DNA of 64,000 nt, taken from Megascapheus bottae. Lineage: Eukaryota > Chordata > Mammalia > Rodentia > Geomyidae. Location of the stretch: positions 13,097,427-13,161,426 of the forward strand of contig JANJXV010000024.1 in assembly GCA_024803745.1 (NCBI GenBank), written 5' to 3'. A program made the translations under genes and the position numbers. Shown here piece by piece: positions 30,700 through 43,510 of this stretch. The notes below the pieces were generated by a model. The model was not told where the DNA came from. It was given only the letters and a program-made list of their open reading frames with translations, and made no database searches. How positions within the stretch are numbered: position 1 is the first letter of the stretch; the number at the start of each line of letters is the position of its first letter.

Positions 30700-31470
30700 A
30701 CTGGCACACTGATTCTGTGGTCAAAAGTGATTTGAGTGTGAGATATATTTTAAATCGACATCAACATGATTTTCTGTGAAAGATGAAAGAATGAGAGGAA
30801 TCATCATGATTTTTGAGTTTTTGTCTTGATCAACAGATGGGTGATGGTGTCATTGTGTTATGATATGGAACAGACTGGAAGGAATAGAATGGTGGGAGTA
30901 AATCAAGAATTCTTTTGGCTTTGTTAAGCATGAGATGCCTACTTACCCTTCATATAAAGGATACAGGGGAAGCAGATTTTGTATAACTGAAACTCGAAGG
31001 ACATGTGGAGTCTCAATATGTAAATTTCAGAATTATTAGCATACAGATGATATTTACAACTTTTGCCATTTGGAAAAGTTTAAAAAAATTGAGCGAGAGA
31101 CTACGACTTAAAATTTTGAAGGGAAGGAGAAGCAAGATGAGTAAGTTAGGAGGAAGGTCATGGATACCAACAGAAGAAAATATCTAAAGGAGGGAGGTCA
31201 CCTTGTCAGACATGGCTGAGTGTTTGAGTAAGATAAGTAAGATAGCAGCCTTTGCTAACATTGGGGCCCCTCTAATTTGTCACTGAACATCATAGGATTT
31301 AGGAGGCTGATTCAGGACCTGCTAACTATTTACAGCATGGGAAAACATATGCAGAATTTCAGATCACCAACTGGTACAATAAAGTAGAATTTAGAAACAA
31401 ACTGTCATTTTAATAGCCTGTATTCTTCCTAAACTATTTTTAAGGCCAACTCCCTACTTTGAAAAATGAT
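30700..31470. other. Unique intronic sequence
   Basis: No gene or repeat that I can assign. Confidence 0.45.
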
Positions 31471-31472
31471 TT

Positions 31473-31751
31473 TAGCTGGGCACAGTGGCTCACACCTGTA
31501 ATCCTTGCTACTCAAGAGGCTAAGATCTGAGGATCAAGGTTCAAAGCCATCCTGGGCACAAAAGGACTTAAGACTCTTATATCCAATTAACCTCTTGGCT
31601 TGGCTGAAAGGTAGGGTGGTAGCCTCAAGCTGAAGAGCTCAGGGACAATGTCCAGGCCCAAGGGTAGGGTGGTAGCCTTAATCTGAAGAGCTCAGGGACA
31701 CTGCCTAGGCCAAGTTCAAGCTCCATGACCCACCCAAAAAAAAAAAAAAAG
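31473..31751 (+). mobile_element. Long-form SINE-B with TSD
   Basis: Carries the internal duplication (two GCTGAAGAGCTCAGGGACA-type blocks, one starting 'atctgaagagctc'). The flanks GATTTTA lie on both sides. Confidence 0.87.
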
Positions 31752-31889
31752 ATTTTAATGGATTTGTACCCTTAGTATCATTATCTTTACAAGATAGAAA
31801 ATACTTCGGAGAGCACCTAAAAGTTGACTTCTCTTTACTGAACTTGTCCTGATCACTCCTAAAGCTTTTTCTTCATTAAAATTTTAAAC

Positions 31890-32388
31890 TGGGGGCCAGG
31901 ATTTTAGCCTAGTGGTAGAGTGCTTGCCTAGCATGTACAAAGACTGGGGTTTGATTCCTCAGTACCACATAAATAGAAAAAAACCAGAAGTGGTGTTGTG
32001 GTTCAAGTGGGAGAGCTGTAGCCTTGAGAAAAGCCTAAAGACAGTGCTCAGGTCCTCAAGCCCAGGACTGGCCAAAAAAAGAAAAAGTTAAACTGAAAAA
32101 CTCTACGGACGTGATAAAATCTGATAGTATCAAGAAGTCTCTTGCCAGGCTTGGTGGCTCACATCTGTAATCCTAGCTGCTCAGGAAGCTGAGATCTGAG
32201 AATCACAGTTTAAAACTAGTCAAAGCCCTAAAGACCAGGAAACTCTTACCTCCAGTTAACTACTAGAAAACCGGAAGTGGGGCTATGGCTCAAGCGGTAG
32301 GGTGGTAGCCAAGCTGAAGAACTCAGGGACAGCGCCCAGGCCCAGGGTCCACACCCCACAACCAACCAAAAAAAAAAAAAAAAAAGAA
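31890..32388 (+). mobile_element. SINE-T (31890-32084) and SINE-B (32143-32388)
   Basis: Both plus-strand. The SINE-B is flanked by AAGAAGTCTCT / AAGAAGCCTCT. The SINE-T retains a good A box (TAGCCTAGTGG). Confidence 0.87.
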
Positions 32389-32538
32389 GAAGCCTCTGTT
32401 CACTTGAGATCCTACCTTCTTTCCAGTAAGTGTCATCTATTAAGAGTTTCTTTATACAGACTTCGTATCAAAGCAAATTAGAATATAACAAGATATTCCT
32501 TCATACCTCTCTTTAAATTTTTTTTTTTTCTACTTGGG

Positions 32539-32618
32539 CTGGGATGTAGCTCAATGGCAAAAGCTTGCCTAGCAAGTGCAACATCCTGGGTTCAATCCCC
32601 AGTGCCAAAAAAAAGAAA
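32539..32618 (+). mobile_element. ID (BC1-like) monomer
   Basis: GGCTGGGATGTAGCTCAATGG, GCTTGCCTAGCAAGTGC and GGGTTCAATCCCCAGTGCC are the classic rodent ID/BC1 (tRNA-Ala-derived) sequence, with an A-rich tail. Confidence 0.85.
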
Positions 32619-32973
32619 AGACAAAAAAATAGTTAAAAAATGTTTTTTTTACTTAAAATGCATTTGAGGGATTGTTCTTTGTTAGCACATGTTGACTTAA
32701 TCACATTCTTGTTCATGCCTGAAGGTATTTTATATTTTATGGATGTTACAGATTTTATCAGCCACCCAGTGATGGATAAACTTTTAAATTGTTTTTGGTT
32801 TCTATTGTTATTATTGGTTTTTACTGTTCTTAAATATTGCTGCAATGCATGGTAATACTGTCAACCTTTTCTTCGAGTTACAGAACCTTTAGACTCATAA
32901 TTTTCCCTTTTTTTTACTCAGCTTTCTTTTCCAACTTGTCTTTGTTTTATTGAATATGTTAGGTACTTTTTCT

Positions 32974-33480
32974 ATGTTGGAACCAGGGCTTGAACTCAGG
33001 ACTTCTTGATCTTGCTTGACTTTTTGCTCATGGCTGGTGATTTAACCACTTGAGCCACACCTCTAGTCCAAGTATTTTGCTGGTTAATTGGAGATAGTTT
33101 CTCACACTTTTCTGCCCAGGCAGGTTTCAAAGAAGAATCCTTAGATTTTACCTCCTTACTAGCTAGGTAAGATTTCTAGTGTGAGCCACAAGTGCTCAGC
33201 TAGCAGGTATTTAAAAAAAAAAAACAAAAAACATTTACTTATAACCCATTGTGAAGGGTAGGTACTATTTGTTTTTGTTTTTATTTTGTCAGGGATTTGA
33301 ACTCAGTGCTTTGTATTTGATAGGCTGGTACTCTCATCACTTGAACTATGCTTCTTTTTTCTTACTAGTTATTTTGTGGAATCTAGTGAATTCTTCTGCT
33401 TGAGGACTGGCCTTGAACTTCAGTCTTCTAGATTTAGTGTCTTGAACAGCTAGGATTACAGGATTACAGCTAGGATTGAG
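32974..33480 (-). mobile_element. Diverged SINE-B and B1/ID relics
   Basis: Minus-strand SINE-B relic 32974-33204 and a mixed ID/B1-like relic 33285-33470. Confidence 0.6.
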
Positions 33481-33553
33481 GTCTTGAGGATTGAACCCTG
33501 TGCCCCTAACAAGCTAGGCAAGTATTCTACTACTTAAGCCATGCCCTTAATCC

Positions 33554-33965
33554 TTTTTTTTTGTGGGTCATGGGGCTTGAACTCAGCCTAGGCACTGTTC
33601 CTGAGCTCTTCAGCTCAAGGCTACTGTCCTACCCTGGGCCTGGTGATGTTCCTGAGCTATTCAGCCCAAGGCTACCACCCTACTCTTGAGCCAAAGTTCC
33701 ACTTCCATTTTTTTCTAGAGGTTAATTGGAGATTAGAGTCTCAGGTCTTTTTGTGCCGGGCCTGGCTTTGAACCTTTGATCCTCAGATCTCAGCCTCCTG
33801 AGTAGTTAGGATTACACCGCCTGGCTCTTAATCGTTTTTTAAAACAATATTTTGTTTTTGAGCTACGGTCTCACTAATTTTGTGTAAGCTGTCCTCAAAC
33901 TTGTGATCCTTCTGCTTGCATTTTTAAAGTAGCTGGGCCTGTAGGTGACTGCCACAACCTGGCTC
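33554..33965 (-). mobile_element. Long-form SINE-B (33554-33828) and B1-like relic (33845-33965)
   Basis: The SINE-B has the right-half duplication (two CTCAAGGCTAC-type blocks) and is flanked by CTTAATCNTTTTTT-type repeats. The following unit is an older B1 with GAGCTACGGTCTCACTAATT. Confidence 0.82.
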
Positions 33966-33969
33966 AAAG

Positions 33970-36790
33970 TCATGCTTTTCACTCAGCTGCCCGTGCCTGT
34001 GCTCCTTATTCCTTCAGTTCTTTCTATTGCTGCTGTAGTTCAAGCCTTTATACTGGGTTTTTTGAAAGTATGACAGTGATTGTTACTGTTTCCAAGATCA
34101 GAATCCTTCAGTGATTTCAGATATATTGAGAATCCAGCCTGATCTCACATTTATCATTTTTGATATTTACTATACCTCACTAAAATTGCTCCAAGCTTTT
34201 ATGTAAGATTTAATTATTGAATTGTCTGTAAGACTAGGTAGTGAAATGAAACATGTGATGACTAACAAAAAAATGACATTATAAATAATCTTTGGAGTGG
34301 AATGATGCTTTTTCTTTGAGTTGTTTCCCTTTTTATCCAGAATAGCTCCTTGCTGTATGCTTTTTATCAACAAACTGTTAATTGAATTAATTTGAATCAG
34401 ACATGTTATTGGTCTTATGCTAACCACACATATCTTGGTGTCACATAAAACAAATTCTCTTTAAAAAATAAGCCCACATACAAGCCTGATCTGGACTATG
34501 AAATTTCTGATGTATATTTTACTTGGAAGTAAAATATAGTTAGTAAAATATATAGAGATGAGAACACACTGTTGCATGGTAAGATGAAGTATACCAGTTA
34601 CTAATGTTATTTTTTGTGTGTGTGTGTAGCTGTCCTTTATTCTGCCTAAGTATTAATACCCACATATGGCTCTGTTTGGTCTCTGTGGTCCAAGTATTGG
34701 TATTCCTCTTACTACTATTGTTTGTTGCCCTTGTACCGATCTGGGAGCAAAATCCCCTGTTCTACAACACTCGACTAAACAAGCAAAGTGGGTCTTAGGG
34801 GTCCGATCTGCTGCGACTTCTGTGCTTCCCCCAAGCAGTCATGCTGTATGTTTTGAAACTGATTTCATTTCTTCCTGATGTCTTCTCTGGGCTTACTTTA
34901 CCTTATTTTAAACTAAGCCATCAAAACTTGCTGTAGCTTTTTTTTTCCTGCTGTATAGAACTGTAATTATGAATTTTTAAAAAATGAATTAAAAGTGATT
35001 TATAAGACTTTGGGGAAGGTGGGTTTGTTCACTCAGCTTTTATCTTGATTCGGTGAATGGTTATATATTTGTATGGTGAAAAACTTCATAAAAAGAAGGA
35101 AAATAAAAGCAAATAAAATAATTGATTAAATCATTGGAAAGATGTTTTTCATTTTAAAGATTACCTTTGAAGCAATCACTAATGAAAATCAGCAGTTTGA
35201 ATTTATGTAAAAATTTTTACAAAAAGTTCAGAGCAGAAATGTCTTTTACTTATGTGAAATTAAAAAGGCATATGTTTCTTTAAAAATACATATTTGTTAC
35301 TGTTATACTACTGTGCTTCTGGTGTCTGTTTGTTTCCTGCTCTTTGAGTAAAGGAAGAACACATGGGTTCTGAATTCAGTCATCCACTTCCTCAAGTCAC
35401 CTCTGTGGATTCAACATTAGCCTGTCTGTGTCCATGAGATAGTGGTGTTTGCTGAGAGAGAAACATGCCAAACATGTTTGACACAGATCTGAGAAAACAA
35501 AAGATATTCCTCTCTGCAGAGCAAACCTAAGGCTTTGAATGTGTTGATCAAGTGCTCTATCTCTGAGCAAGTCCCAAAGGAGCTTTGTTTATAGGTTTAG
35601 GTCACTAATTTCCTGTGTTATTCTCTCATTGTATTCTAAAATGGTTAACATTTCACATGGCACATAATATGGCATACAATTTTTGGATAATACAGAAGTT
35701 GTAATTACTCCAACCACAATCATAATCCCTGTTAACAGTTTGGTATGTTTCTTTCCAGTATTGTTCAAATTATACTTTTAGAAAAATTTAATGTGGTATT
35801 GTTTTTCTTCCAGTCCAAAAATAATGCCTCCTCAATGAGAGAGCTTGGAAAATACAGACCAACATAAAAGGAAAAACCAAAAAATCAGTCATTCATAATA
35901 ACCACCCAAAGATAACTAACCACAATTAAAATTTGATGTCTTTCTTGTATGTTTCATGAACATAAAATTTTTCTTTACTAAAATTATATCATACTTTAAT
36001 ATTATTTTGTAACTTGTTCATTTATAATGTATTATGAAACATTTTGTCATGTTGACAAACACTGTTTACATACTTTTAAGAGTTCTGTAGAATATGAACA
36101 TATTTAAGTATGTTTATTTAACATACTTAACTATCTCCCTATCATTGAACATTGAAAATATTCCTAATTTATTTTACCATTATAAATATTACTACCATAG
36201 TTAGTACCTTGTCAGTCCATCTTTCCATGCATCTATGATCATTTCTTTAGGAATAGATCACTAGAAGTGGAATAACTGGGTCGAAGGGTATGTACATTTT
36301 AATGCTTTTGATACATAAAAATGTCAAATTTTAAGCTAATAACTTGTTATATTCTGTGTTGTATTGCTAACTGTTTTTCTGTGTTGTCTTGTCTCCCTAA
36401 TTAAAATATATGCTTGAGGGTAAGGGAACTTTCTTTGACTTGAATGTTATGTATCTTTTGACAATATGGTTTTCTTGTACTGTATTCAGGAGTCATCAAC
36501 ACATATCTTACTAATTCATAGCAGTGTTTCTTCAGCAGTTTGGGTGTTATAAACCCATAAATTAAAAATATGTATATGTAGATTTAGATATATAGACATA
36601 TAGCTCTATCTACAATATAGACAAAGATATAGATAGATAAATTGGTCTAGGTCTACATGTATACATGTATATTTAGGGCAAGTATAGGCTTGCAAATGTT
36701 CTTTTTTTTCTAAGGAAAGATATTAAAGTAACACCATTTCCTAACACAGTCCTTTCATAAAATGAAGAATTCTTAATAATAAAAAGGTTC
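33970..36790. other. Largely unique intronic stretch
   Basis: About 2.8 kb with no young SINE. Includes a short (TG)n near 34615, a CpG-containing block at 34730-34830 of unknown origin, an L1M-like relic at 36000-36330, and a TATAGA/TAGATA-rich tract at 36560-36680. No conserved coding pattern. Confidence 0.5.
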
Positions 36791-36792
36791 TA

Positions 36793-36986
36793 GGGGCCAG
36801 GAGTGTGGCCTAGTGGTACAATGTTTGCCTCTCATGCATGTAGCCCTGGGTTCGATTCCTCAGTACCACATACACAGAAAAAGCCAGAAGTGGTGCTGTG
36901 GATCAAGTGATAGAGTGGCTAGCCTTGAGAAGCCCAAGGATAGTGCTTAGGCCCTGAGTTCAAGCCCCAGAACTGGCAAAAAAAAA
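36793..36986 (+). mobile_element. SINE-T
   Basis: Plus-strand, with A box TGGCCTAGTGG and B box GGTTCGATTCC both perfect; short TSD TTCTAG. Confidence 0.87.
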
Positions 36987-37231
36987 TTCTAGTCTGTAGA
37001 GGAAAGGCTAAATCTTTGAAGGGAATAGTTTTCTCATTTTGTGTAGGTCTGGTAATCTTTACTTAAGCCTAGCATTGGGCAATAGATCAACATTTGGGAA
37101 CCACTAACTTAAAATATTTAGAGGATTAAATGATGAACCCTTTTGCATGCTAAACAATTCTTTTTCTAACTTACAAGTGTCTTTTCCCCACAGTATTAAG
37201 CAAACAAGTTCAGATGACAGTGCAGAATTTG

Positions 37232-37465
37232 TGACCAGGCTCATAACTGTAATCCTAACTACGTAGGAAGCTAAGATCTGAGGATCATGGCTCAAAACTA
37301 GCCAGGGCAGGAAAAGCTAACGAGACTCTTATCTCCAATTAGCTACCAGAAAAGCTGGAAGTGTCACTATGGCTCAAGGGGTAGAGCACTAGACTTGAGC
37401 AAATTAGCTCAGGGACAGCACCCATGCTCTTAAGTTCAAGCCCCCAGGATTAGCACTAAAAAACA
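37232..37465 (+). mobile_element. SINE-B
   Basis: Plus-strand; AACTGTAATCCTAACTACGT...CTCTTATCTCCAATTAGC...GTTCAAGCCCCC; moderately diverged. Confidence 0.8.
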
Positions 37466-37469
37466 AAAA

Positions 37470-39430
37470 GAAAGTTTGTATATCCCAGTGTAAAAGTTCT
37501 TTAATAGACAAACTAGATCTTGCTGATGAATATTTCATGTGTTTCTAATTGCCCCAAATGAGAACCAGTCACTTTGTAGAAAATTTGAGACAGGATAAGT
37601 ATGGTTTCAGAAAGAAGGCTGCCAGGGATAAGGATCCTCTTGGCCTACAGACTAAGGTTGGAGAAATAACTTTGTAAATGATAAGACACAGATATGGCTG
37701 CCCTTGGCCATCTGCCTATATTGATCATTTTCTATTGCCCTTGAATGAATGATATTATGAATATCTAATTGACCCTTGGCAGAAAAAAAGAATTCTTACT
37801 CTTTGACTAGGTTTAAGTTTTGGCCCTGGCCTACAGTCACTTAATTTTCCTTTAGTGTCCTCACCATCTGCCTTGTTCACCAGAGCAGGAGCTCTAGGTT
37901 CTAGCATGAGACTCCAGGCTTGTTAGGTGCTTTACTAAATAAAGAATTATGACATAATATATGCCAATTAGGACATATTATGACAATTATGTCATCAACT
38001 TTAAACTCTGTGAAAACATTGTTTTATTATCGATAAGAACTGTCTTTGGCAAAATCAAAACTTGGGGGAGGAGAAAAAAATCACCCCATTTAATTGTATT
38101 GCTTTTCTCTTCTATGAAAAACAGTTCTAATTGGGGTTCCTTTAGAGCTGATTTGCTTCCTGGAAAGACTGTCCAATACTTCACCCCATAGAAATGCCCA
38201 TATAGTAAATGTTTATTTGGTTATCATATAATTTTACTTATAATAAGATCAATTTATTTTGTATTTAGAGGCTGGTGCCCATTGCTGTATAACTAATAAA
38301 AAAAGATGCCAAATCTTGAGGAGACCAAGAACTAGTTATTACTTTGGATATTCAGTGACTTAAAAATTGCTTTTAATAGTTTCTAAAGCTCCTGGTGGTT
38401 TTGCCACAAGATGGCAATGGTGGTTATTGAGTACACATACTAGTGAATCAGAATCCTGGGAAAAGTTGCATACAGTTGTTCATATTTTTGGGTATAAGAG
38501 TTGAAAACCTTCATTGCTGCTTATATATTGACTTAATTTTTACTTTCAAAACAGTTAAATGCTACTTTTCATCACTTCCTTTCTGTATTCAAGTATTGTT
38601 TTGTTTCCTGTTTTTTCTGTCTTTATAATACAGTAACTATGTATTATTTGCCATGTTTGTATGTGTCTGACTTATTGCTGATAATTGTGGTAACAGGTAA
38701 GAAGAAAATACGATGGGACCCAGTTAGGAGGCGCTTCATTCAGTCCTGTCCCATCATAAGGATCCCTAACAGGTTTTTGAGAGGTGGGTGATAACTAGCA
38801 AGAGATCTGTGCTTCATATGGGGTAAAGGGAATTTTGAATGAATTTTCTAAACTCAAAACTCTGTTGTTCTTTGTCTTAATAGCTAAAATTGGAAAAAGA
38901 GAAGTCTAGAATTTAGTTTTAAACTTATGTTTTATACTGACTGTTGGAACTGTGATGATAAATTTTGGGGAGTTAGAATCTCTTATGTTTATTAAATGGA
39001 AGAGGTAAATCATCTCACCAGTTTCAGTGGCATTCCACTGTAAACATATTAGAAAGAATTCTAAATAGTTTATAAAATATGAGTGGGAAAAATAGGATTA
39101 CAGATACGATTCTAAGGGAGAAATAGAAAATTAATCTGTATAGTAGTATAAAATAAAAACCCACAAATAAGAGGGGAAAGTATTTAATATTTGCTGTAGC
39201 AAATATTATATAAAAAACATTTATAAATCAGTAGATTAAAAGCAAATGTCCACTAGAAAAAGTTAAATAGTCAACTCATGAAGAAGAAATGCCAAGAAAT
39301 ACAAAGACTAATGTTATAAATGTGACAGTTGTAACAAAAACAATCTTTACCTATTAGGTTGACAAAAACTAAAAATATGAATGCCCAGTGTTGGCAAATT
39401 TAAGAGAAAAGAAAACTTAAAAGTATTGAG
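37470..39430. other. Unique intronic stretch
   Basis: Two kilobases without an assignable repeat. Possible weak conservation of unknown role; no gene seen. Confidence 0.45.
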
Positions 39431-39432
39431 CT

Positions 39433-39866
39433 TTGGGGCCAGGACTTTATACTAGTGACAGAGTGCTTGCCTAGCATTCACGAAGACCCAGGTTCAATTC
39501 CTCAGAACCACATGCATAGAAGAAGTCAGAAGTGTGGGCCGGGAGTTTAGCTAGTGATAGAGAGCTTGCCTAGCATGCACGAAGACCTGGGTTCCATTCC
39601 TTGGTACTACATACATTGAAAAAAGCTGGAAGTGGTGCTGAGGCTCAAGTGGTAGAGTGCTAAGCCTTGAGAAAGTCCAAGGACAGTGCTCAGGCCCTGA
39701 GCCCAAGCCCAGGACTGGCAAAAAAGAAAAAAAAAAGAAAAAGTCAGAAGTGGTGCTGAGGCTCAAGTGGTAGAGCTCTAGCCTTGAGAAAACCCAAGGA
39801 CAGTGCTCAGGCCCTGAGCTCAATCCCAGGACTGGCAAAAAAAAAAAAAAAAAAGCCTTGAGCTTT
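39433..39866 (+). mobile_element. SINE-T split by a nested SINE-T, both with TSDs
   Basis: Outer SINE-T occupies 39433-39534 and 39753-39866, flanked by TTGAGCTTTG. The inner, younger copy (39535-39740) sits in its middle with TSD AAGTCAGAAGTG at 39523-39534 and 39741-39752. Removing the inner element restores one continuous SINE. Confidence 0.93.
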
Positions 39867-39922
39867 GATATAGCCTTTCCAGATTTAATTTGGCAAAGCG
39901 TATCAAACATAAAAATGAAGTC

Positions 39923-40365
39923 AGGTGGGTGTGGTGGCTCACACCTGTAATCCTAGCTACTCAGGAGGCTGCGATCTGAGGATCAAAGTTCAAAGCCATC
40001 CCAGCACAAAAGGATCTGAAACTTTTTTTTTTTTTCAGTCTTGGGCTTGAGCTCAGGGCCTGAGCACTGTCCTTGGATTTTCTCAAGGCTAGAGCTCTAC
40101 CACTTGAGCCTCAGTACCACTTCTGACTTTTTTCTATGTTTGTGGTACCTAGGAATTGAACCCGGGTCTTTGTGCATGCTAGGCAAGCACTCTACCACTA
40201 GGCCAAATTCCTGGCCCCAGGATCTGAGACTCTTATCTCCAGTTAACCTCTAGAAAAATGGGAAGTGGGGCTTAGCTCAAGGGTAGAGCAATAGCCTTGA
40301 GCTGAAGAACACAGGGACAGTGCCCAGGCCGAGTTCAAGCCCTATGATCCACAAACCCTCCCCAA
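39923..40365 (+). mobile_element. SINE-B split by an opposite-strand SINE-T (40023-40217)
   Basis: The plus-strand SINE-B stops after AGGATCTGAAAC. A minus-strand SINE-T follows, and the SINE-B resumes with AGGATCTGAGACTCTTATCT. The repeated AGGATCTGARAC is the TSD. Confidence 0.92.
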
Positions 40366-40396
40366 AACAACAACAACAAAGACCCCCTAAAACATA

Positions 40397-41027
40397 AAAA
40401 TGCCAGGCACTGGTGCTCCTACCTGTAATTCTGATGAACGCAGTTCGAAGCCTGCCTAAGCAAGAAAGTCCATGAGACTCTTCAGTTTACCAACCAACCA
40501 ACCAAACAAAAAGCAAATACAAAATAGAGTGGTGGCTCTAGTATAGAATACTAGTTTTGAGCAATAAAGCTCAGAGACAGTACCCAGGCCCCAAGTTGAA
40601 ACACAGGAGTGGCACCAAAAATCAAAACAACAAAAAGGTTTTTTACATTATAGAAAGATGAGATTCTTCCTTACAGAAAGACCAGATTACTTCCACCTTT
40701 AATATTTTCCGTCAATACCTAATCCATATTGAAATGAAAAAAAAATATATATATAATAGAAAAGCATTAAAAACGGATGTATTATTCTACTTTTCTAGCT
40801 ATAACAAATCGTAAGGTAAGCATGTATAATTTTATAATTTAGACTTTATTCAATTATTTATAAGCTAATGTGTATAGTTTTGATTGAAGAAATTAACACA
40901 AAGACCTAGGGCTGAGTGAAGGGGCTCAGGCCTGTAATCCTAGCTACTCCGGAGGGGTGAGATCTTAAGGATTGCAGTTCAAAGCCAGCCTGGGCACTAA
41001 AGACTGTGAGACCCTTATCTGCAACTG
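40397..41027 (+). mobile_element. SINE-B (40397-40622) and SINE-B head fragment (40910-41027)
   Basis: Plus-strand copies; the second lacks the right half. Between them is AT-rich unique sequence. Confidence 0.75.
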
Positions 41028-41029
41028 TG

Positions 41030-42345
41030 CTAGTTATTCTGTGTCTAGTGCCCAGATTATTTAGATCCAAGCTCCAGAGAATGAAAAGTCTGAAACTAGG
41101 CCTAAACAGACCAACATAAGAAAAAAGATAGTGTGTTACTGTTAGCATCAATAGTATTACTGATAAAAATTAAGAGAGAATTTTAGTAGTATGTGACAGG
41201 AAAACCATTGTATACATGTAATTAGACATGCCAAGCAAGCATGTCTAATTCTATACCATATTTCCTTATTCTAATTTATAAACTAAAAATTCTAATTTCT
41301 TGATTTCTAATGAGAAGTTAACTTGGTCTGAAGGAGGCATAAATTAAAAACTTTAGTACCTAATAGTTAATATTATTTTTATTATAATTAATTATGTTTA
41401 CTCAATATAAGAATAATTAAATAATTAGGATATAAAATGTAAAAAAATAACGTTTTAAAAACAAGGGCAATAGCTAAACAAGTGGTTATATCTGGATGGT
41501 GAGATTTTTGTTTTCTTTTATATAGTCTTTATATTTAAATTTTCTAATCATAGGCAAAAAAGATTATACAGGTAAGTTTTATACCATTGGTTACTTGTAA
41601 GCCCTAATTTAAACAATGGCTAGAAAAGATGGTCATAAACAATTCTGAGAAGAGTGTGGTACAGCTGCAGTCAGTAGTAGCATTTTTAAGATCACCACTA
41701 GGTCCTGTCTTCTCACCATCTTTGACCAGTTTGGAGTATATGCAGCTGTTGACCCACGTATACCTTAGTAAATTTTCTCTACTACTGGAATGAAGTACTG
41801 TATAGGATCCTAGATGTTTTCTTTTGCCTCTTTAGTTGTTCATTGTTTCCTTCACTAGCTTCTTTCTTTCCACCCAGTGAAGGTGGGTTTTGCTCGTGTG
41901 TTCTGTCCTCCCCATCATCTCCTTTGGTTGTCACATTTATTAGATTTGGCTATCTTGGTTTATTCATTGTTCATTCTTTCATTATCTCAGTATTTCCTGA
42001 AATATGTACTAGGAATGATGCTGTAGAGGACCAGACAATTCTAGCATATTTGAGCTTAATTCTTTGTGATAAGGATCCCGATGAGGTGTCATGGGTGTGT
42101 GACATAGAGGAGAGGTTCCCAACTCACCTTGCAGGGAGGAAGGTGGGAAAAGAGGAGTGTCCACAAGAGATATACTTAGTTAGAGGTTAGCAAGTGAGGG
42201 CTGGAATCTCAAACCACAGGCAGGGATCAAGTACCTTGAGCTCCAGGCATGGTGCTCTTAGAGGTCCGTAGGGTGTTAAGCCAGGTGTGTAAGAGGAGGA
42301 ACTAATGATCACAGATGGGGAAGGTACCAAGTGTTCATGATCAGA
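41030..42345. other. Unique intronic stretch
   Basis: AT-rich to about 41580. An open frame at 41843-42190 (115 codons) has no recognisable domain and lacks coding character. Part of 41960-42060 looks like an old L2/MIR-type relic. Confidence 0.45.
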
Positions 42346-42350
42346 TTTAC

Positions 42351-42590
42351 TTTTGTTTTGTTCTTTTGTTGGTTGTGGGGCTTGTACTTTGGGCTTGGGC
42401 GCTGTCCCTGAGCTCTTCAGCTCAAGGCTAGTATTCTACCTCTTGAACCTTAGCACCATCTCTGGTTTTCTGGTGGTTAATTGGAGATAAGAGTCTCATG
42501 GACTTTCATGCCCAGGCTGGCAACCTTAATCCTCAGCTCTCAGCCTCCTGAGTAGCTAGGATTACAGGCATGAGCCATTGGCGCCCAGCC
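42351..42590 (-). mobile_element. SINE-B with TSD
   Basis: Flanked by CAGATTTACTTTTG (from about 42342) and CAGATTTGCTTTTG (from about 42590). Good 7SL-like head AGTAGCTAGGATTACAGGCA. Confidence 0.88.
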
Positions 42591-43039
42591 AGATTTGCTT
42601 TTGAAGCTAGGGAAGAGATTTAACTGGAAGACCAGTTGCAAGATGTTATTATTGATCTATTATCTATTATCATATATATTATTATTACAGATATCAAGGT
42701 AAGAGATGATGGAGCCTGAAATGAAGGTAGTTATTCAGAGAGTAAAGAATGAGTTTGAAATATGAGGATGTTGACTAGATGAGACTTCATTACTAACTGA
42801 ATAGGAGGGAAGACAAAAATGTATTTCAATTGTCTGTGTGGACAGTAGTGGTTAGGTGGGTAGGTGATATGAGACTAGATAATGAACTTGATTTAATCTC
42901 AGCAAACTAATAATAAATCCTTAATCTAACATTTATTTCCAGGAAAAAAAACCCTCTTTGGTTCTTTAATATTAAGTCTAGCAGTTATTGCCAGAGAAAT
43001 GTCTTTGGCAGGCTTGTGCCCCCTGCTTTCTGAGGGCAC

Positions 43040-43230
43040 CATTCTCTGTGTGCCTACTGGTATCCACATTTATCACATGTAATTACAGTTGTTTCTTTCT
43101 TCTCTTGTCTGTGCTTCCTGTTAGATTGTGAGCTCCACAAGGGCAGGAACAGTGGATAGTGCCTTTCACTTCAAAGCAGAGTACATGTGGTTAGGAACAT
43201 TACATGTGTTTGAGTTATATTGAATTATTA
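43040..43230 (+). mobile_element. Old L2/MIR-like relic
   Basis: GTTAGATTGTGAGCTCCACAAGGGCAGGAACAG-type sequence is a hallmark of ancient L2 3' ends in mammals. Confidence 0.6.
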
Positions 43231-43510
43231 AAAGGCTGCTATTGGACTAGCATGGTTCCAAAACTTTAGTGCATTCTTAGTTTCTCTCTAGTGATGCTGA
43301 CAAAGAATGTGAAAATGTGTTTAATGTTTTATTGAGTATTTTCCTCTCTTTTTTTCTTTTTGTTAACTTATTTATACTTTTGAAATACCCTTTCACGCCT
43401 TTTGTATTGGGAGTCCTTCATGTTATCACTATTGATAACTGCAAATGATTTCTTAACTAGGTCCTGCATCTTCTTAAAAGATATTTCTACCAATTAAAAG
43501 TGTGGTATTG

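Noticed and set aside
34604..34878. Two overlapping short frames, hydrophobic in part
   Set aside because: Considered as a retrogene remnant, but nothing recognisable; retained only as a low-interest CpG observation.
41843..42190. A 115-codon plus-strand frame in KLHDC10 intron 1
   Set aside because: No domain, no conserved motif and part overlaps an old repeat-like segment; chance open frame most likely.
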